Below, one piece after another: positions 1 to 9,087 of a stretch of 64,000 bases of DNA (position 1 is its first letter; the number at the start of each line of letters is the position of its first letter). Under the pieces are notes generated by a model. The model saw nothing but the letters and a program-made list of their open reading frames with translations. It ran no database searches and was not told the DNA's origin. The position numbers and the translations under genes were made by a program. Location: contig SCVB01000006.1 of the NCBI GenBank assembly GCA_004296955.1, forward strand, positions 1 to 64,000, in the 5' to 3' direction. The DNA is from Brevundimonas sp. (GTDB lineage Bacteria; Pseudomonadota; Alphaproteobacteria; Caulobacterales; Caulobacteraceae).

Positions 1-225
1 CGCGGACTCCAGCCGGCGGCTGACCTCGCCCGCGGTCGCCGCTTCGGAAACGTCGAAGGCGACCCTGAAGACGGTCTGGGGCGGGATCGGCGCGGCGCCC
101 TCGATGTCGGCGACCGCTCCATACTCGGAGATGACGGGCCCGGCGGTGAAGCGAGACTGCTGGGCCTGGGCGGTCGAAGCCGCCAGCAGGGCTGCTGCGA
201 CCAGCAGGGGGCGGAACAGGCGCAT
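1..225 (-). CDS. DsrE-like secreted protein, N-terminal part only
   Basis: The gene runs off the left edge, so only about 75 N-terminal residues are visible. It starts at an ATG whose complement is at 223-225, after a purine-rich AAGAAGG on the minus strand. The first 22 residues form a clear Sec signal peptide (MRLFRPLLVAAALLAAS followed by AQAQ). The mature start, with FTAGPVISEYG and a short segment rich in FRVAFDVSEA, resembles the N-terminus of periplasmic DsrE/DsrF-fold proteins found in Caulobacterales. The conserved core that would prove this lies outside the window, so the family call is recognition of a short stretch only. Confidence 0.55.
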   Translation of the reverse strand, partial: MRLFRPLLVAAALLAASTAQAQQSRFTAGPVISEYGAVADIEGAAPIPPQTVFRVAFDVSEAATAGEVSRRLESA

Positions 226-476
226 GGTGACCTTCTTGTTGTCGTTCGGACCTGGACGGCGTCTGCGGATAGTTGCGCACATCGTCCCGACGCGGAAGAC
301 GTTTTCGATGGGGGTCAGACCCGGCCCGGATTCGCTTTGGTCGAAAGCGGAGGTCTGGCCGACCATGGTTTGAAGGTCCGCTCCCGGGCAGGCAGGGAAT
401 GACCGCTGCTGGCGCCCAACCGCCGCTGCACCGAAACTCCTCACCCGCCTCGTCTCCGTCCCGCTAACCTCCGGAC

Positions 477-1343
477 ATGACCGAACCGCGCCGCCTCCCG
501 CTCGAAACCTGGGGCCGTCACTGGCTGGGGCGCCTCCAGACCTGGTCCGACCGGCGGGCGTGGAGCCGCTACGGCTTCGAATTCCTCATGTTCGGGATCA
601 AACAGGGGTGGGCCTGTCTGTTCGGCGGGGCGATGCTGGCCCTGTTGCTGGCGACCCATCTGTGGTGGCCGGACGCGGCGCCGGTCAGCCGATATGACTT
701 CCTCGTCGTCGGGGCGCTGGCCATCCAGGGGGCGATGCTGGCGCTGAAGCTGGAGAGCTGGGAGGAGGCGAGGGTGATCTCCGTCTTCCATGTCGTCGGC
801 ACCGTCATGGAGCTGTTCAAGACCCAGGCGGGGTCGTGGATCTATCCGGAGGACAGCCTGCTGCGCATCGGCATGGTGCCACTGTTCTCGGGCTTCATGT
901 ATGCGGCGGTCGGCAGCTATATCGCCCGCATCCAGCGCATCTTCGACATCCGCTTCCGTCACTATCCGCCGCTGTGGACGACCTGGGCGCTGGCGGCGGC
1001 GATCTACGTCAACTTCTTCGCCCATCACTGGCTGCCGGACATACGGCTGGGGCTGTTCGTCCTGACAGCGGTGCTGTTCGGGCGCGGCTGGTTCTATTTC
1101 ACGCCCGACCGGACGCGGCGCGCCATGCCCTTCCTGCTCGGGTTCTTCCTGGTCGCGGGCTTCATCTGGCTGGCCGAGAATATCGCGACATACGCCAACG
1201 CCTGGATCTATCCGTCGCAGAGCGAGGGCTGGCGCCCGGTGTCGATCGACAAGCTGGGCAGCTGGTTCCTGCTGATGATGATCAGCGTGGTGCTGGTGTC
1301 GCTGGTGCGGCGGCCGGTGGAAGAGCCGAGGCGCGTCGGCTAG
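477..1343 (+). CDS. DUF817 family integral membrane protein
   Basis: This 288-residue protein has about seven to eight hydrophobic segments after a basic amphipathic N-terminus. The stretch GTVMELFKTQAGSWIYPE near residue 110, with a second SWIYP-like element (NAWIYPSQSEGW) near residue 245, is typical of the DUF817 (YoaT-like) family. These proteins are membrane proteins of unknown biochemical role, and nothing here indicates a substrate. The start is the ATG at 477; no strong ribosome binding site is visible. The end overlaps the convergent sensor kinase gene by four bases. Confidence 0.8.
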   Translation: MTEPRRLPLETWGRHWLGRLQTWSDRRAWSRYGFEFLMFGIKQGWACLFGGAMLALLLATHLWWPDAAPVSRYDFLVVGALAIQGAMLALKLESWEEARVISVFHVVGTVMELFKTQAGSWIYPEDSLLRIGMVPLFSGFMYAAVGSYIARIQRIFDIRFRHYPPLWTTWALAAAIYVNFFAHHWLPDIRLGLFVLTAVLFGRGWFYFTPDRTRRAMPFLLGFFLVAGFIWLAENIATYANAWIYPSQSEGWRPVSIDKLGSWFLLMMISVVLVSLVRRPVEEPRRVG

Positions 1344-2923
1344 GAGGCCTCCGTCCGCGGCAGGACCAGTTCGAACGCCGCGCCTTGAGCCGAGGGGACC
1401 AGCTCCAGGGTCGCGCGGTTGGCGGCCAGAAGGGCGCGGGCGATGGACAGGCCGAGGCCGGCGCCGCCCTCGCCCCGGCGGGTGGTGAAGAAGGGCTCGA
1501 AGACCCGGCGGGCGTCGGCGGGCGCGACGCCCGGGCCGTCGTCCGCGATGGTCAGCCGCAGCGCCTCCCCGTCCGTCCGGGCCTCGATGACCACGGCGGT
1601 CGCCCCGGCCTGGCGGCTGTTCTCCAGCAGGGTCGAGAGCACCATCTCGATGGTCGATTCCGGGACGGTCACGCGCGGGGAGTCCGCGGGCAGGCGGACG
1701 GTGATCGCCAGCCGGTCCGAACGGGCGTCCACGGCCTTGATCACCGGCGGGCGGGGCTCGACCGACAGACCCGCCTCGGGCCGGGCCATGTCGGCGCGGG
1801 CGAGGTCGAGCAGGCGGGTGACCAGGGCCGAGAGGCGGCGGCCGTCGGCGGCGATGTTGTCGAGGAAGCGGCGGCGCTGGTCCGGGGCCATGTCGTCATG
1901 GTCCTGCAGCAGTTCGACCGCGCCCTGGATGCCGGCCAGCGGGGTCTTGAACTCGTGGCTGACGGCGGCGGCGAAGTCGCGCAGGTAGCGGGAGCGGCGG
2001 TCGACGGCCTCGGCCATGCGCCCGAAATCCTCATAGAGGGCGCGGATCTCGACGGCGGCGGTGGCGGGCGTGGGGGGCAGGGGGCCTCCCCCGACAGCGA
2101 CGTCGCGGGCGGCGCGGCTGAGGGCCTCGATCGGAGCGGCGATGCCGCGAGCGACCAGGACGGCGAGGAAGGCGATCAGGCCGAGGGTGCCGACGACCCC
2201 GAGACCGATCTTGATCCGGTCCTGGTAGATGCCGCGGAACAGGGCCCGGGGCGAGCGCGAGGCCAGGATCACGCCGCGCACCTCGCCGTTCACGACCACC
2301 GGCCGGGCGTGGTGGATGCGCAGGCCCGAGGCGCGGCTGAGCCACTCCAGCGAATAGCGGGGGTGGTAGGCGTCGTTGCGGCGCAGGACGGTGCGGGCCT
2401 CGCCGGCCAGGGCGGCCCGCACCTCGACGAGATCGCCCAGCCCGCCGCCCCGGTCCTGGCCGCGGATGACCACGCCCCGCCGGTCGAGGAAGAGGATGGA
2501 GGCGAGGGTGGTGCGGCTGGTCCGCTCCATGACGGGATCGAGCCGGGCGGCGACGGCGACGGCTTCCGGGTCGGGCGCGGCGGCCGGGGCGCGAGCCGGA
2601 GGCCGGGCCGGCAGGATCGGCGTCGAGCCCAGGTCGATGGTCGCGGCCTCGGGCTGGTAGTAGCCGGGCGCGCGCCGGGCCGCGGGGTCGAAGGGAATGA
2701 GGACCACGCCCGGCCAGTCGGCCTCGGCCGCCGCCGACAGGGCCGCGGCCTGGGCGATCAGCTCGGCCTCGGTCTGGCGCACCAGGGTGTTCTCGTAGAC
2801 GCGGAGGAAGATGGCGCTGAGCCCCGGCAGGATGGCCGCGAACATCAGGACCGAGAGCAGGATGGTGCGCAGCCGCAGGGCCGGCCAGTGCGAGCGGACG
2901 AAGGCGCGGAGCCGTGCGATCAC
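1340..2923 (-). CDS. Membrane sensor histidine kinase
   Basis: This 527-residue histidine kinase has a transmembrane segment at about residues 15-37, a periplasmic sensor region, a second transmembrane segment followed by HAMP (near 235-290), and the catalytic core. The phospho-acceptor box is SHEFKTPLAG near residue 320. N, G1 and G2 boxes are visible (LLENSRQ, DDGPGVAP, GGAGLGLSIAR). I chose the GTG at 2921-2923, which overlaps the stop of the upstream response regulator in a GTGA arrangement. This implies translational coupling and a cognate pair. The open frame continues further upstream, but that part is antisense-like shadow of the regulator. The stimulus is unknown; the linked DUF4173 protein may belong to the same pathway. 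Confidence 0.9.
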   Translation of the reverse strand: MIARLRAFVRSHWPALRLRTILLSVLMFAAILPGLSAIFLRVYENTLVRQTEAELIAQAAALSAAAEADWPGVVLIPFDPAARRAPGYYQPEAATIDLGSTPILPARPPARAPAAAPDPEAVAVAARLDPVMERTSRTTLASILFLDRRGVVIRGQDRGGGLGDLVEVRAALAGEARTVLRRNDAYHPRYSLEWLSRASGLRIHHARPVVVNGEVRGVILASRSPRALFRGIYQDRIKIGLGVVGTLGLIAFLAVLVARGIAAPIEALSRAARDVAVGGGPLPPTPATAAVEIRALYEDFGRMAEAVDRRSRYLRDFAAAVSHEFKTPLAGIQGAVELLQDHDDMAPDQRRRFLDNIAADGRRLSALVTRLLDLARADMARPEAGLSVEPRPPVIKAVDARSDRLAITVRLPADSPRVTVPESTIEMVLSTLLENSRQAGATAVVIEARTDGEALRLTIADDGPGVAPADARRVFEPFFTTRRGEGGAGLGLSIARALLAANRATLELVPSAQGAAFELVLPRTEAS

Positions 2924-3630
2924 CCGGGCGCGCCGAGGCAGGGGCCGAGCTGGTAGCCCACGCCGGCCCGGGTCTCGATGACGTCGGCCCCGCCGACCGA
3001 GGCGAATTTGGCGCGCAGGTTGCGGACGTGGCTGTCGATGGTCCGGTCGGTCATGGCGAAGCCGGGGCCGTGGACGCGGTCGATGATGGCGTCGCGGGTG
3101 AAGACCCGGCGCGGGGCGTCGGCGAGGACGCGGACGATGCTGAACTCGGTGACCGTCAGCGGCACCTCGACATCCTGCCAGCGGGCCCGCCAGCCGTCGG
3201 TGTCGAGGCTGAGGCGGCCCCAGGCGAAGCCGCCAGCGGTCAGGGCCGGCGGGGTGCGCGCCGCGCGGCGCAGGATGGCCGCGACCCGGGCCACCACCTC
3301 GCGCGGGCTGAAGGGTTTGACGACATAGTCGTCGGCCCCCAGCTCCATGCCGAGGATGCGGTCGATCTCGTCGTCGCGCGAGGACAGGAACAGGATCGGC
3401 AGATCGCCCCCGGCGCGGATGCGGCGGCAGGTCTCGATCCCGTCCATACGCGGCATGTTGATGTCCAGCACCACCAGGTCCGGGGCGCGCAGGGCGATCT
3501 CGGCCAGGGCCGCCTCGCCGTCGGCGGCCTCGCGGGTGGCCAGACCGGCCTTCTGGAGCGCGAAGGTCAGGAGGTCGCGGATGTGAGGGTCGTCGTCGAC
3601 CACCAGGACGGTGCACTGCATGATCGCCAT
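2920..3630 (-). CDS. OmpR/PhoB-type response regulator
   Basis: This 236-residue regulator has an N-terminal receiver domain (acidic pocket VVDDDP near residue 11, phospho-acceptor Asp in VVLDINMP near residue 55, switch Thr/Ser in FLSSRDD, Lys in YVVKPFSP near 105). A C-terminal winged-helix domain ends near GVGYQLG. It is the middle gene of a minus-strand operon: two bases separate it from the upstream DUF4173 gene and it overlaps the downstream kinase by four bases. The start could be the ATG at 3630 or the internal one three codons later; GAGGCTGAAC precedes the first. It is presumably phosphorylated by the adjacent kinase; its targets are unknown. Confidence 0.93.
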   Translation of the reverse strand: MAIMQCTVLVVDDDPHIRDLLTFALQKAGLATREAADGEAALAEIALRAPDLVVLDINMPRMDGIETCRRIRAGGDLPILFLSSRDDEIDRILGMELGADDYVVKPFSPREVVARVAAILRRAARTPPALTAGGFAWGRLSLDTDGWRARWQDVEVPLTVTEFSIVRVLADAPRRVFTRDAIIDRVHGPGFAMTDRTIDSHVRNLRAKFASVGGADVIETRAGVGYQLGPCLGAPG

Positions 3631-3632
3631 GT

Positions 3633-5222
3633 TCAGCCTCCGGCCGATGAGGTCAACGGTTCAGACGCGGGCGGGGGCGCCGGCGGCAGGGCCGGGACCG
3701 CGGCGGGCGGCGGGGGCGGGATCAGGCGACCGTCCAGATGTCGCGGCCCGGGCTTCGGCGGCGACAGGGGCCGGCCCCGCGTCAGGGCCTCGACCCCGTC
3801 CAGCCGCCGCTGATCGCGCCACGTCCAGCCGCGCCATTCGCCCTGGCCGCGGCGGACCCCGGCCAGCACCTCGCGGCGGACGGCCGCCGTGCGATCGCGC
3901 AGGTCCGGATCGTCGGTGGTCTGTTCCAGTTCGACCAGGGAGACGAGGGCCGGGGCGCCGAGGCTGCGCAGATAGCCGAGGTCCAGCTCGACCCCGCGGC
4001 CCCCGACCTCGCGGGCGTGGCGGATGTTCCAGGCGGCGGCGACGGCGCCGAGGTCGACCACGCTGATCACGGCCAGGACGACGAGGCTGACGGCGACATT
4101 GGCGTTGATCAGCCAGTGGCCCGGGCGGTCGCGCAGCATCCGCCAGCAGATCAGCAGCAGGCCGACCCCGACCAGGGCCATCCAGACCATGGCGGCGATG
4201 CGGAAGCGGGTCAGGGCGTAGGCTTCGATATAGTCGGCTGTGCGCAGCAGGCTGGAGGCGACCAGGATGATGTTCTGGGCGACCCAGACCACGACCAGCC
4301 GGCGCACCAGCGGCCGTTGCGCCGTGTCCGAACCGGGCTGCAAGGCGACGAGGACGAACAGGCCGGCGAGCAGGGCGGTGACGATCAGCGGATAGGCGCC
4401 GCGATGGGCGTAGTCGGCCAGGCCCATGTCGCCGGGCAGAGGGGCGCCGCTCCACAGGAAGGCGATGTCGAGCCCGTTCTGCAGGGCGAAGACGGCGTTG
4501 AAGACGATCAGCGACCAGGTGATGGAGGTGGTCAGGGCCGGCGACGACCGGGCGGCTCCGCGCGAGGGGAGGGCGATCAGCTTGCGCCGCCAGCGGGGGC
4601 GCAGCGCGCCCCAGCTCATGACGGCGACAACGCCCCAGAGTCCGGCCCGGACGACCCCGTCCACCGACAGGGCCGGCCCGGACAGGCCGGCGAAGAAGTC
4701 CGAGATCAGCGGATTGGCGGCCGCGAACAGGGCGAGGAAGACGGCGCCGCCCGCTGCCGGCATCAGCAGCAGGCCCAGGAGGGCCATCGCGGACCGTCCC
4801 GCGCGCCGCCGCTTCAGGCGCGACAGACGGAACAGGTCGAGCAGGGGGCCGACCAGTCCGGCCGCGCCGAGAACCACCAGCCTCTGCGCCCAGGCCCAGG
4901 CGGGCTCGGCCGCGCGCACCCGCGCCGACATCGCGGCGATGCCCAGAGACAGGCCGAACAGGGCCCAAGCCAGCAGCCCCGGGCGGTCGATCAGGACCAG
5001 GGCGAAGACGGCGGCGGCGAGGACGGCGACGAGGGCGCGGCGGCCGCGCAGCAGGCCGGGCCGCGCTACGGCCAGCGCCGCCAGCCAGGCGAGGGCGAAC
5101 AGACCCACGGTCGAGCCGGGCTCGTGCCAGACGAAGAAGAGGTCGGCGAGGGCCGCCAGGGCGACGGCGAGACCGGCCTTCAGCCAGAAGGACGAGCGCG
5201 ACAGAATGGATGTGCGGACCAT
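3633..5222 (-). CDS. DUF4173 family polytopic membrane protein
   Basis: This is a 529-residue protein with about ten to twelve hydrophobic helices, recognised as DUF4173/DUF4153-like from its layout and from GGAVFLALFAAANPLISDFF near residue 165. The start is the ATG at 5222, preceded by AAAGGGAGG at good spacing; the open frame upstream of it is not coding-like. The C-terminus is a long proline- and arginine-rich cytosolic tail. It leads an operon with a response regulator and a sensor kinase, which suggests a signal-related or envelope role, but no biochemical function is known for the family. Confidence 0.75.
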   Translation of the reverse strand: MVRTSILSRSSFWLKAGLAVALAALADLFFVWHEPGSTVGLFALAWLAALAVARPGLLRGRRALVAVLAAAVFALVLIDRPGLLAWALFGLSLGIAAMSARVRAAEPAWAWAQRLVVLGAAGLVGPLLDLFRLSRLKRRRAGRSAMALLGLLLMPAAGGAVFLALFAAANPLISDFFAGLSGPALSVDGVVRAGLWGVVAVMSWGALRPRWRRKLIALPSRGAARSSPALTTSITWSLIVFNAVFALQNGLDIAFLWSGAPLPGDMGLADYAHRGAYPLIVTALLAGLFVLVALQPGSDTAQRPLVRRLVVVWVAQNIILVASSLLRTADYIEAYALTRFRIAAMVWMALVGVGLLLICWRMLRDRPGHWLINANVAVSLVVLAVISVVDLGAVAAAWNIRHAREVGGRGVELDLGYLRSLGAPALVSLVELEQTTDDPDLRDRTAAVRREVLAGVRRGQGEWRGWTWRDQRRLDGVEALTRGRPLSPPKPGPRHLDGRLIPPPPPAAVPALPPAPPPASEPLTSSAGG

Positions 5223-5385
5223 GCGGGCCTCCCTTTCGGTCCCGCTTGTCGGCGCTCCGCGTCCATGCCGGTTGCGGCCGCCGGGGATTATCGGCGCAGG
5301 GACTGTGCAGGTCCGGTGCAGGAGGGGGCGGGCGCTTGCCGGAGGGCGGCGAAAACTCCTAGGAGGGACGGCGGAGCGGAGTCCC

Positions 5386-6969
5386 ATGACCACAACCACC
5401 ACCGACGTCGTCATCCTCGGCGGGGGCCACAACGGCCTCGTCTGCGCCTTCTATCTGGCGCGGGCCGGGTTGAAGGTGACCGTGCTGGAGCGGCGGCATG
5501 TCGTCGGCGGAGCGGCGGTGACCGAGGAATTCCATCCGGGGTTCCGCAACTCCACCGCCAGCTACACCGTCAGCCTGCTGAACCCGAAGGTCATCGCCGA
5601 CATGGACCTGGCCCGGCACGGGCTGCGGGTGGTCGAGCGCAAGGTCTCCAACTTCCTGCCCCTCGACGACGGGCGCCATTTCCTCGCGGGCGAGGGGCGG
5701 ACTCAAGAGCAGCTGGCCAAATTCTCGGCCCGGGACGCCGAGCGCCTGCCGGAATACGAGCGCCGGCTTGAGGTCATCGCGGCGGTGCTGCGCGACTGGA
5801 TCCTGAAGGCCCCGCCCAATGTGGTCGAGGGCGGCTGGATGGCCATGCTGCCGGAACTGCTGAAGGGCGCGTCCCTGGGCCGGCAGGCGGCGGGGCTGGA
5901 TGCGCAGGGCCGGCGCGACCTGCTGGACCTGTTCGCCAAGTCGGCGGGCGACTGGCTGGACGGCTGGTTCGAAAGCGACCCGATCAAGGCCCTGTTCGGC
6001 TTCGACAGCGTCGTCGGCAACTACGCCAGTCCCTACACCCCGGGCTCGGCGTATGTGCTGCTGCACCACGTTTTCGGGGAGGTGAACGGGCGCAAGGGGG
6101 TCTGGGGCCACGCCATCGGCGGCATGGGGGCGATCACCCAAGCCATGGCCGCGGCCTGCGCCGAACAGGGCGTCGAGGCGCGTCTGGAGACGCCGATCGC
6201 CGAGGTGCTGACCGAAAAGGGCCGGGCCGTCGGCGCGGTGACCGAGGCCGGCGATGTGGTGCGGGCGCGGGCGGTGGTGTCGAACCTGCATCCGCGCCTG
6301 CTGTTCGAGCGGTTCGTGGATGACGCCGTCGTGCCGGCGGACTTCCGCGAGCGGATCGGGAACTACCAGTCGGGCTCGGGCACCTTCCGCATGAACGTCG
6401 CCCTGTCGGAACTGCCGAACTTCACGGCCCTGCCGGGGCAGGGGGACCACCTGACCGCCGGGATCATCATGGCGCCGTCTCTGGCCTATATGGACCGGGC
6501 CCACGCCGAGGCGCGGCTGAACGGCTGGTCGTCGAAGCCGATCGTGGAGATGCTGATCCCCTCGACTCTCGACGACAGCCTGGCCCCGGCCGGGCAGCAC
6601 GTCGCCAGCCTGTTCTGCCAGCATGTCGATCCGACGCTGGGCGACGAGCATCGCGACACGGTGGCCGATCTGATGATCGAGACGGTCGACCGCTACGCCC
6701 CGGGCTTCAAGGCCTCCGTGGTCGGGCGGCTGGCGCTGGGGCCGCGGGATCTGGAGCGGCGCTTCGGCCTCGTCGGCGGCGACATCTTCCATGGCCGGCT
6801 GACGCTGGACCAGCTGTTCAGCGCCCGCCCGGTGCTGGGCCACGCCGATCACCGCATGCCGGTGCCGGGACTCTATCTGTGCGGATCAGGCGCGCATCCG
6901 GGCGGCGGCGTCACCGGCGCGCCGGGGCATAATGCGGCGCGGGCGGTGGTGAAGGATCTGGGAAGGTAG
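5386..6969 (+). CDS. FAD-dependent oxidoreductase, CrtI/PYROXD2-like
   Basis: This 527-residue flavoprotein begins with a dinucleotide-binding motif (VVILGGGHNGLVCAFYLARAG at residues 8-28) and the adjoining acidic-aromatic stretch VLERRHVVGGAA. The C-terminus has the second FAD-contacting motif LYLCGSGAHPGGGVTGAPGHNA. This pairing is typical of the phytoene desaturase/PYROXD2 (COG1233) family. No carotenoid genes are nearby, so a carotenoid desaturase role is not supported; the relatives most alike are of unknown substrate. The ATG at 5386 follows GGAGCGGAG, with a stronger AGGAGGG further upstream. Its TAG stop is the first three bases of the inverted heptad repeat that follows. Confidence 0.8.
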   Translation: MTTTTTDVVILGGGHNGLVCAFYLARAGLKVTVLERRHVVGGAAVTEEFHPGFRNSTASYTVSLLNPKVIADMDLARHGLRVVERKVSNFLPLDDGRHFLAGEGRTQEQLAKFSARDAERLPEYERRLEVIAAVLRDWILKAPPNVVEGGWMAMLPELLKGASLGRQAAGLDAQGRRDLLDLFAKSAGDWLDGWFESDPIKALFGFDSVVGNYASPYTPGSAYVLLHHVFGEVNGRKGVWGHAIGGMGAITQAMAAACAEQGVEARLETPIAEVLTEKGRAVGAVTEAGDVVRARAVVSNLHPRLLFERFVDDAVVPADFRERIGNYQSGSGTFRMNVALSELPNFTALPGQGDHLTAGIIMAPSLAYMDRAHAEARLNGWSSKPIVEMLIPSTLDDSLAPAGQHVASLFCQHVDPTLGDEHRDTVADLMIETVDRYAPGFKASVVGRLALGPRDLERRFGLVGGDIFHGRLTLDQLFSARPVLGHADHRMPVPGLYLCGSGAHPGGGVTGAPGHNAARAVVKDLGR

Positions 6970-7089
6970 GGATGAGGGATGAGGGATGAGGGATGAGAGC
7001 CGGGTCGACCAACGGGGCTCCAGCGATCGTCGCGCTGAGGCTTGCTACCCCCTAATCCCTAATCCCTAATCCCTCATCCCTCATCCCTA
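6967..7089. repeat. Inverted array of TAGGGAT/GAGGGAT heptads between convergent genes
   Basis: The left arm (6967-6998) is a tandem run of a seven-base unit reading TAGGGAT then GAGGGAT repeatedly. The right arm (7051-7089) is the same kind of run on the other strand, with units ending TTAGGGA. The arms are identical over the first 21 positions and then differ only at single bases, separated by about 52 bases. They could form a long hairpin that acts as a bidirectional terminator. Both flanking genes take their TAG stop codon from the first three bases of their own arm. Confidence 0.8.
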
Positions 7090-7464
7090 CGCGTTCTCGA
7101 CGCCCATCGCCTTCATCAGCGCCTCGCGGATGGCGGCTTCGGTGAAGGGCTTCTGCACCGTCGGATGGCCGCGCCACTCGTCGGACAGGCCGCTTTCGCC
7201 GTAGCCGGTGGAGAAAACGAAGGGCACGCCGCGGGCTTTCAACGCCTCTGCGATCGGGAAGACCTGGCGGCCCGCGACATTGACGTCGAGCAGGGCGGCG
7301 TCGAGAGGCTCCGAGCCGGTCGCAAGGGCGAGGCCCTCGTCAATGGTTGAGGCCGGGCCGACCGGCGTGCAGCCCATGTCCTCAAGGATGGTCTCAAGCA
7401 ACATTGCGACGAGCGACTCGTCTTCCACAATGAGGACGCGACCTGACAATGTCTGGCTCATCAA
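7087..7464 (-). CDS. Single-domain response regulator
   Basis: This 125-residue stand-alone receiver protein has an acidic pocket (VLIVEDES at about residue 10), a likely phospho-acceptor Asp in ALLDVNVAG near residue 60, a switch residue in VFSTGYG and the conserved Lys in PTVQKPF near 105. There is no output domain. Its start overlaps the stop of the upstream HWE kinase by four bases, so the two are co-translated and very likely form a phosphorelay. Single-domain receivers paired with HWE kinases often act as phosphate sinks or intermediates; which applies here cannot be told from sequence. Confidence 0.9.
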   Translation of the reverse strand: MMSQTLSGRVLIVEDESLVAMLLETILEDMGCTPVGPASTIDEGLALATGSEPLDAALLDVNVAGRQVFPIAEALKARGVPFVFSTGYGESGLSDEWRGHPTVQKPFTEAAIREALMKAMGVENA

Positions 7465-8975
7465 GATCTCCCGAAGTCCAGCGGCACCGAGAATTCCGCA
7501 ACGAAACCGTCGTCGGCGTAGTCGAGTTTTACCTCGCCCGCCAGATCATGGCGCACGTTTCGTTCGATCAGCCGACTGCCGAATCCCTTGCGCGACGGCG
7601 CGGTCACGGGCGGTCCGCCGGTTTCGCGCCAGATCAGGGTGAGGACCGGCCGGGTCTGGTCCGCGACCGCCCAGTCGACGAGCACCCGGCCCTCGGGCCC
7701 CGACAGGGCTCCGTATTTGGCGGCGTTGGTGGCCAGTTCGTGGAAAATCATGCCGAACGACAGCGCCGCGGCGGAGCCCAGGGCCACCGGGGGGCCGACG
7801 GGGGTGATGCGGTGGGGGCCGTGGGCGATGGTTTCGTGCGAGAGGACGTCGGCCAGGTCCGCGCCTTCCCAGTGACTGCGGGTCAGCAGGTCATGGGTGT
7901 GCGACAGGGCCAGCAGCCGGGCCTGGAACCCCTCGGCGAAGGTCCTTGGGTCGGGGTGCGAGCGCGCCGTCTGCATGGCGATCGACTGGACCGTGGCCAG
8001 GGTGTTCTTCACCCGGTGGTTCAGTTCGTCGATCATCAGCTTCTGGCGGTCGACGGCCAGCATGGTCTCGGTGACGTTGTGGCCCTGGACGAAGATGCCG
8101 ACGGACTTGCCGGAATCGTCCCGGATCGGCTGGTAGATGAAGTCCAGCCAGACGGTTTCTAGCGGCGCCCCTGGAGACTGCTGGAGCTGGATGCGGCTGG
8201 CGCGACCCTCATGCGGCTCGCCGGTGGCGTAGACATGGTCGAGGATGGCGAGGAACCCCTGTCCGACAACCTCCGGAAGGGCCTCGCACAGCGCCTTGCC
8301 CGTGATGTCGCGATGGCCGATCAACTGGCCGTAGGCCGGATTGTGCATCTGGAAGACGTGATCCGGTCCCGAAAGAACGGCGACGAATCCGGGCGCCTGC
8401 ATGAACATCTCCAGCAGGCGGTTCCGCTCGGATTCCAGACGGCGGTTGTCCTGCTGCACATGCTCCGCGCGGTTCAGGATGTCGCCGCCGAGGATGGCGT
8501 CGAGCGTCTTTCGCCGGTCGGCGCCGGCGACCTGGCGGCGCAGCAACTCAAGCTCGGTGATGTCGGTAGTGTGCTGAAGGATGTAGGCGATGCCGCCGTC
8601 GGAACCGTGAACCGGGGTGTGGGTCGCCGAGAAGAACCGCTCTTCGAGCACGGTCGCCCCATCCGGGCCGCGCGTCGGCATGGCGTAGCGGATCAGGGCC
8701 AGATGGTCGCGGCGATTGTGCGCCAGCACCCGCTCAAAGGAGGCGCGGAGCTGGCGGGCGTTCTCGCGCCCCTCCGGGGTCTGTCCCGAATCGAACACCT
8801 CGAAGACGGCGCGGCCCAGAAGCTCGGCGCGCGTGGCCCCGACGAGCGCCAGATAGGCGTCGTTCATCGCCGCGTAGCGCAGGTCGGGCGTCAACAGGGT
8901 GTAGGGGTTCGACGACGCGTTGAAAGCAGCCGCGAGATCGGCGGCAGACGCCCCCTCATTTATCCGCTGATCCAA
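7461..8975 (-). CDS. PAS-containing HWE-family histidine kinase
   Basis: This 504-residue soluble kinase has no clear transmembrane helix. Two PAS-like domains lie at about residues 20-145 and 190-315; the first is followed by a coiled-coil-like stretch. The acceptor box ELNHRVKNTLATVQSIA starts near residue 317, followed by HELATNAAKYGALS and IWRETGGPPV, the paired His and W-x-E features that define the HWE subfamily. HWE kinases in alphaproteobacteria commonly serve light, redox or general stress signalling. The PAS domains show no GXNCRFLQ LOV signature, so a flavin light sensor is not supported. Confidence 0.9.
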   Translation of the reverse strand: MDQRINEGASAADLAAAFNASSNPYTLLTPDLRYAAMNDAYLALVGATRAELLGRAVFEVFDSGQTPEGRENARQLRASFERVLAHNRRDHLALIRYAMPTRGPDGATVLEERFFSATHTPVHGSDGGIAYILQHTTDITELELLRRQVAGADRRKTLDAILGGDILNRAEHVQQDNRRLESERNRLLEMFMQAPGFVAVLSGPDHVFQMHNPAYGQLIGHRDITGKALCEALPEVVGQGFLAILDHVYATGEPHEGRASRIQLQQSPGAPLETVWLDFIYQPIRDDSGKSVGIFVQGHNVTETMLAVDRQKLMIDELNHRVKNTLATVQSIAMQTARSHPDPRTFAEGFQARLLALSHTHDLLTRSHWEGADLADVLSHETIAHGPHRITPVGPPVALGSAAALSFGMIFHELATNAAKYGALSGPEGRVLVDWAVADQTRPVLTLIWRETGGPPVTAPSRKGFGSRLIERNVRHDLAGEVKLDYADDGFVAEFSVPLDFGRS

Positions 8976-9087
8976 GCCGTCCCCCGCCGCCAGTTTGCCG
9001 TAACGCTTTGAGGCCAGGGCTGTTCCCTGGGAAGATGCGGCGGCGTCGAATTTGGGGCCGGCCGGATGATCGGGCTAGTCTCGGCGG

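Noticed and set aside
836-2956. Long plus-strand open frame of 706 codons
   Set aside because: It is antisense to the kinase and regulator genes, has a biased Gly/Ala/Arg/Asp/Gln composition typical of shadow frames in GC-rich DNA, and no domain signal.
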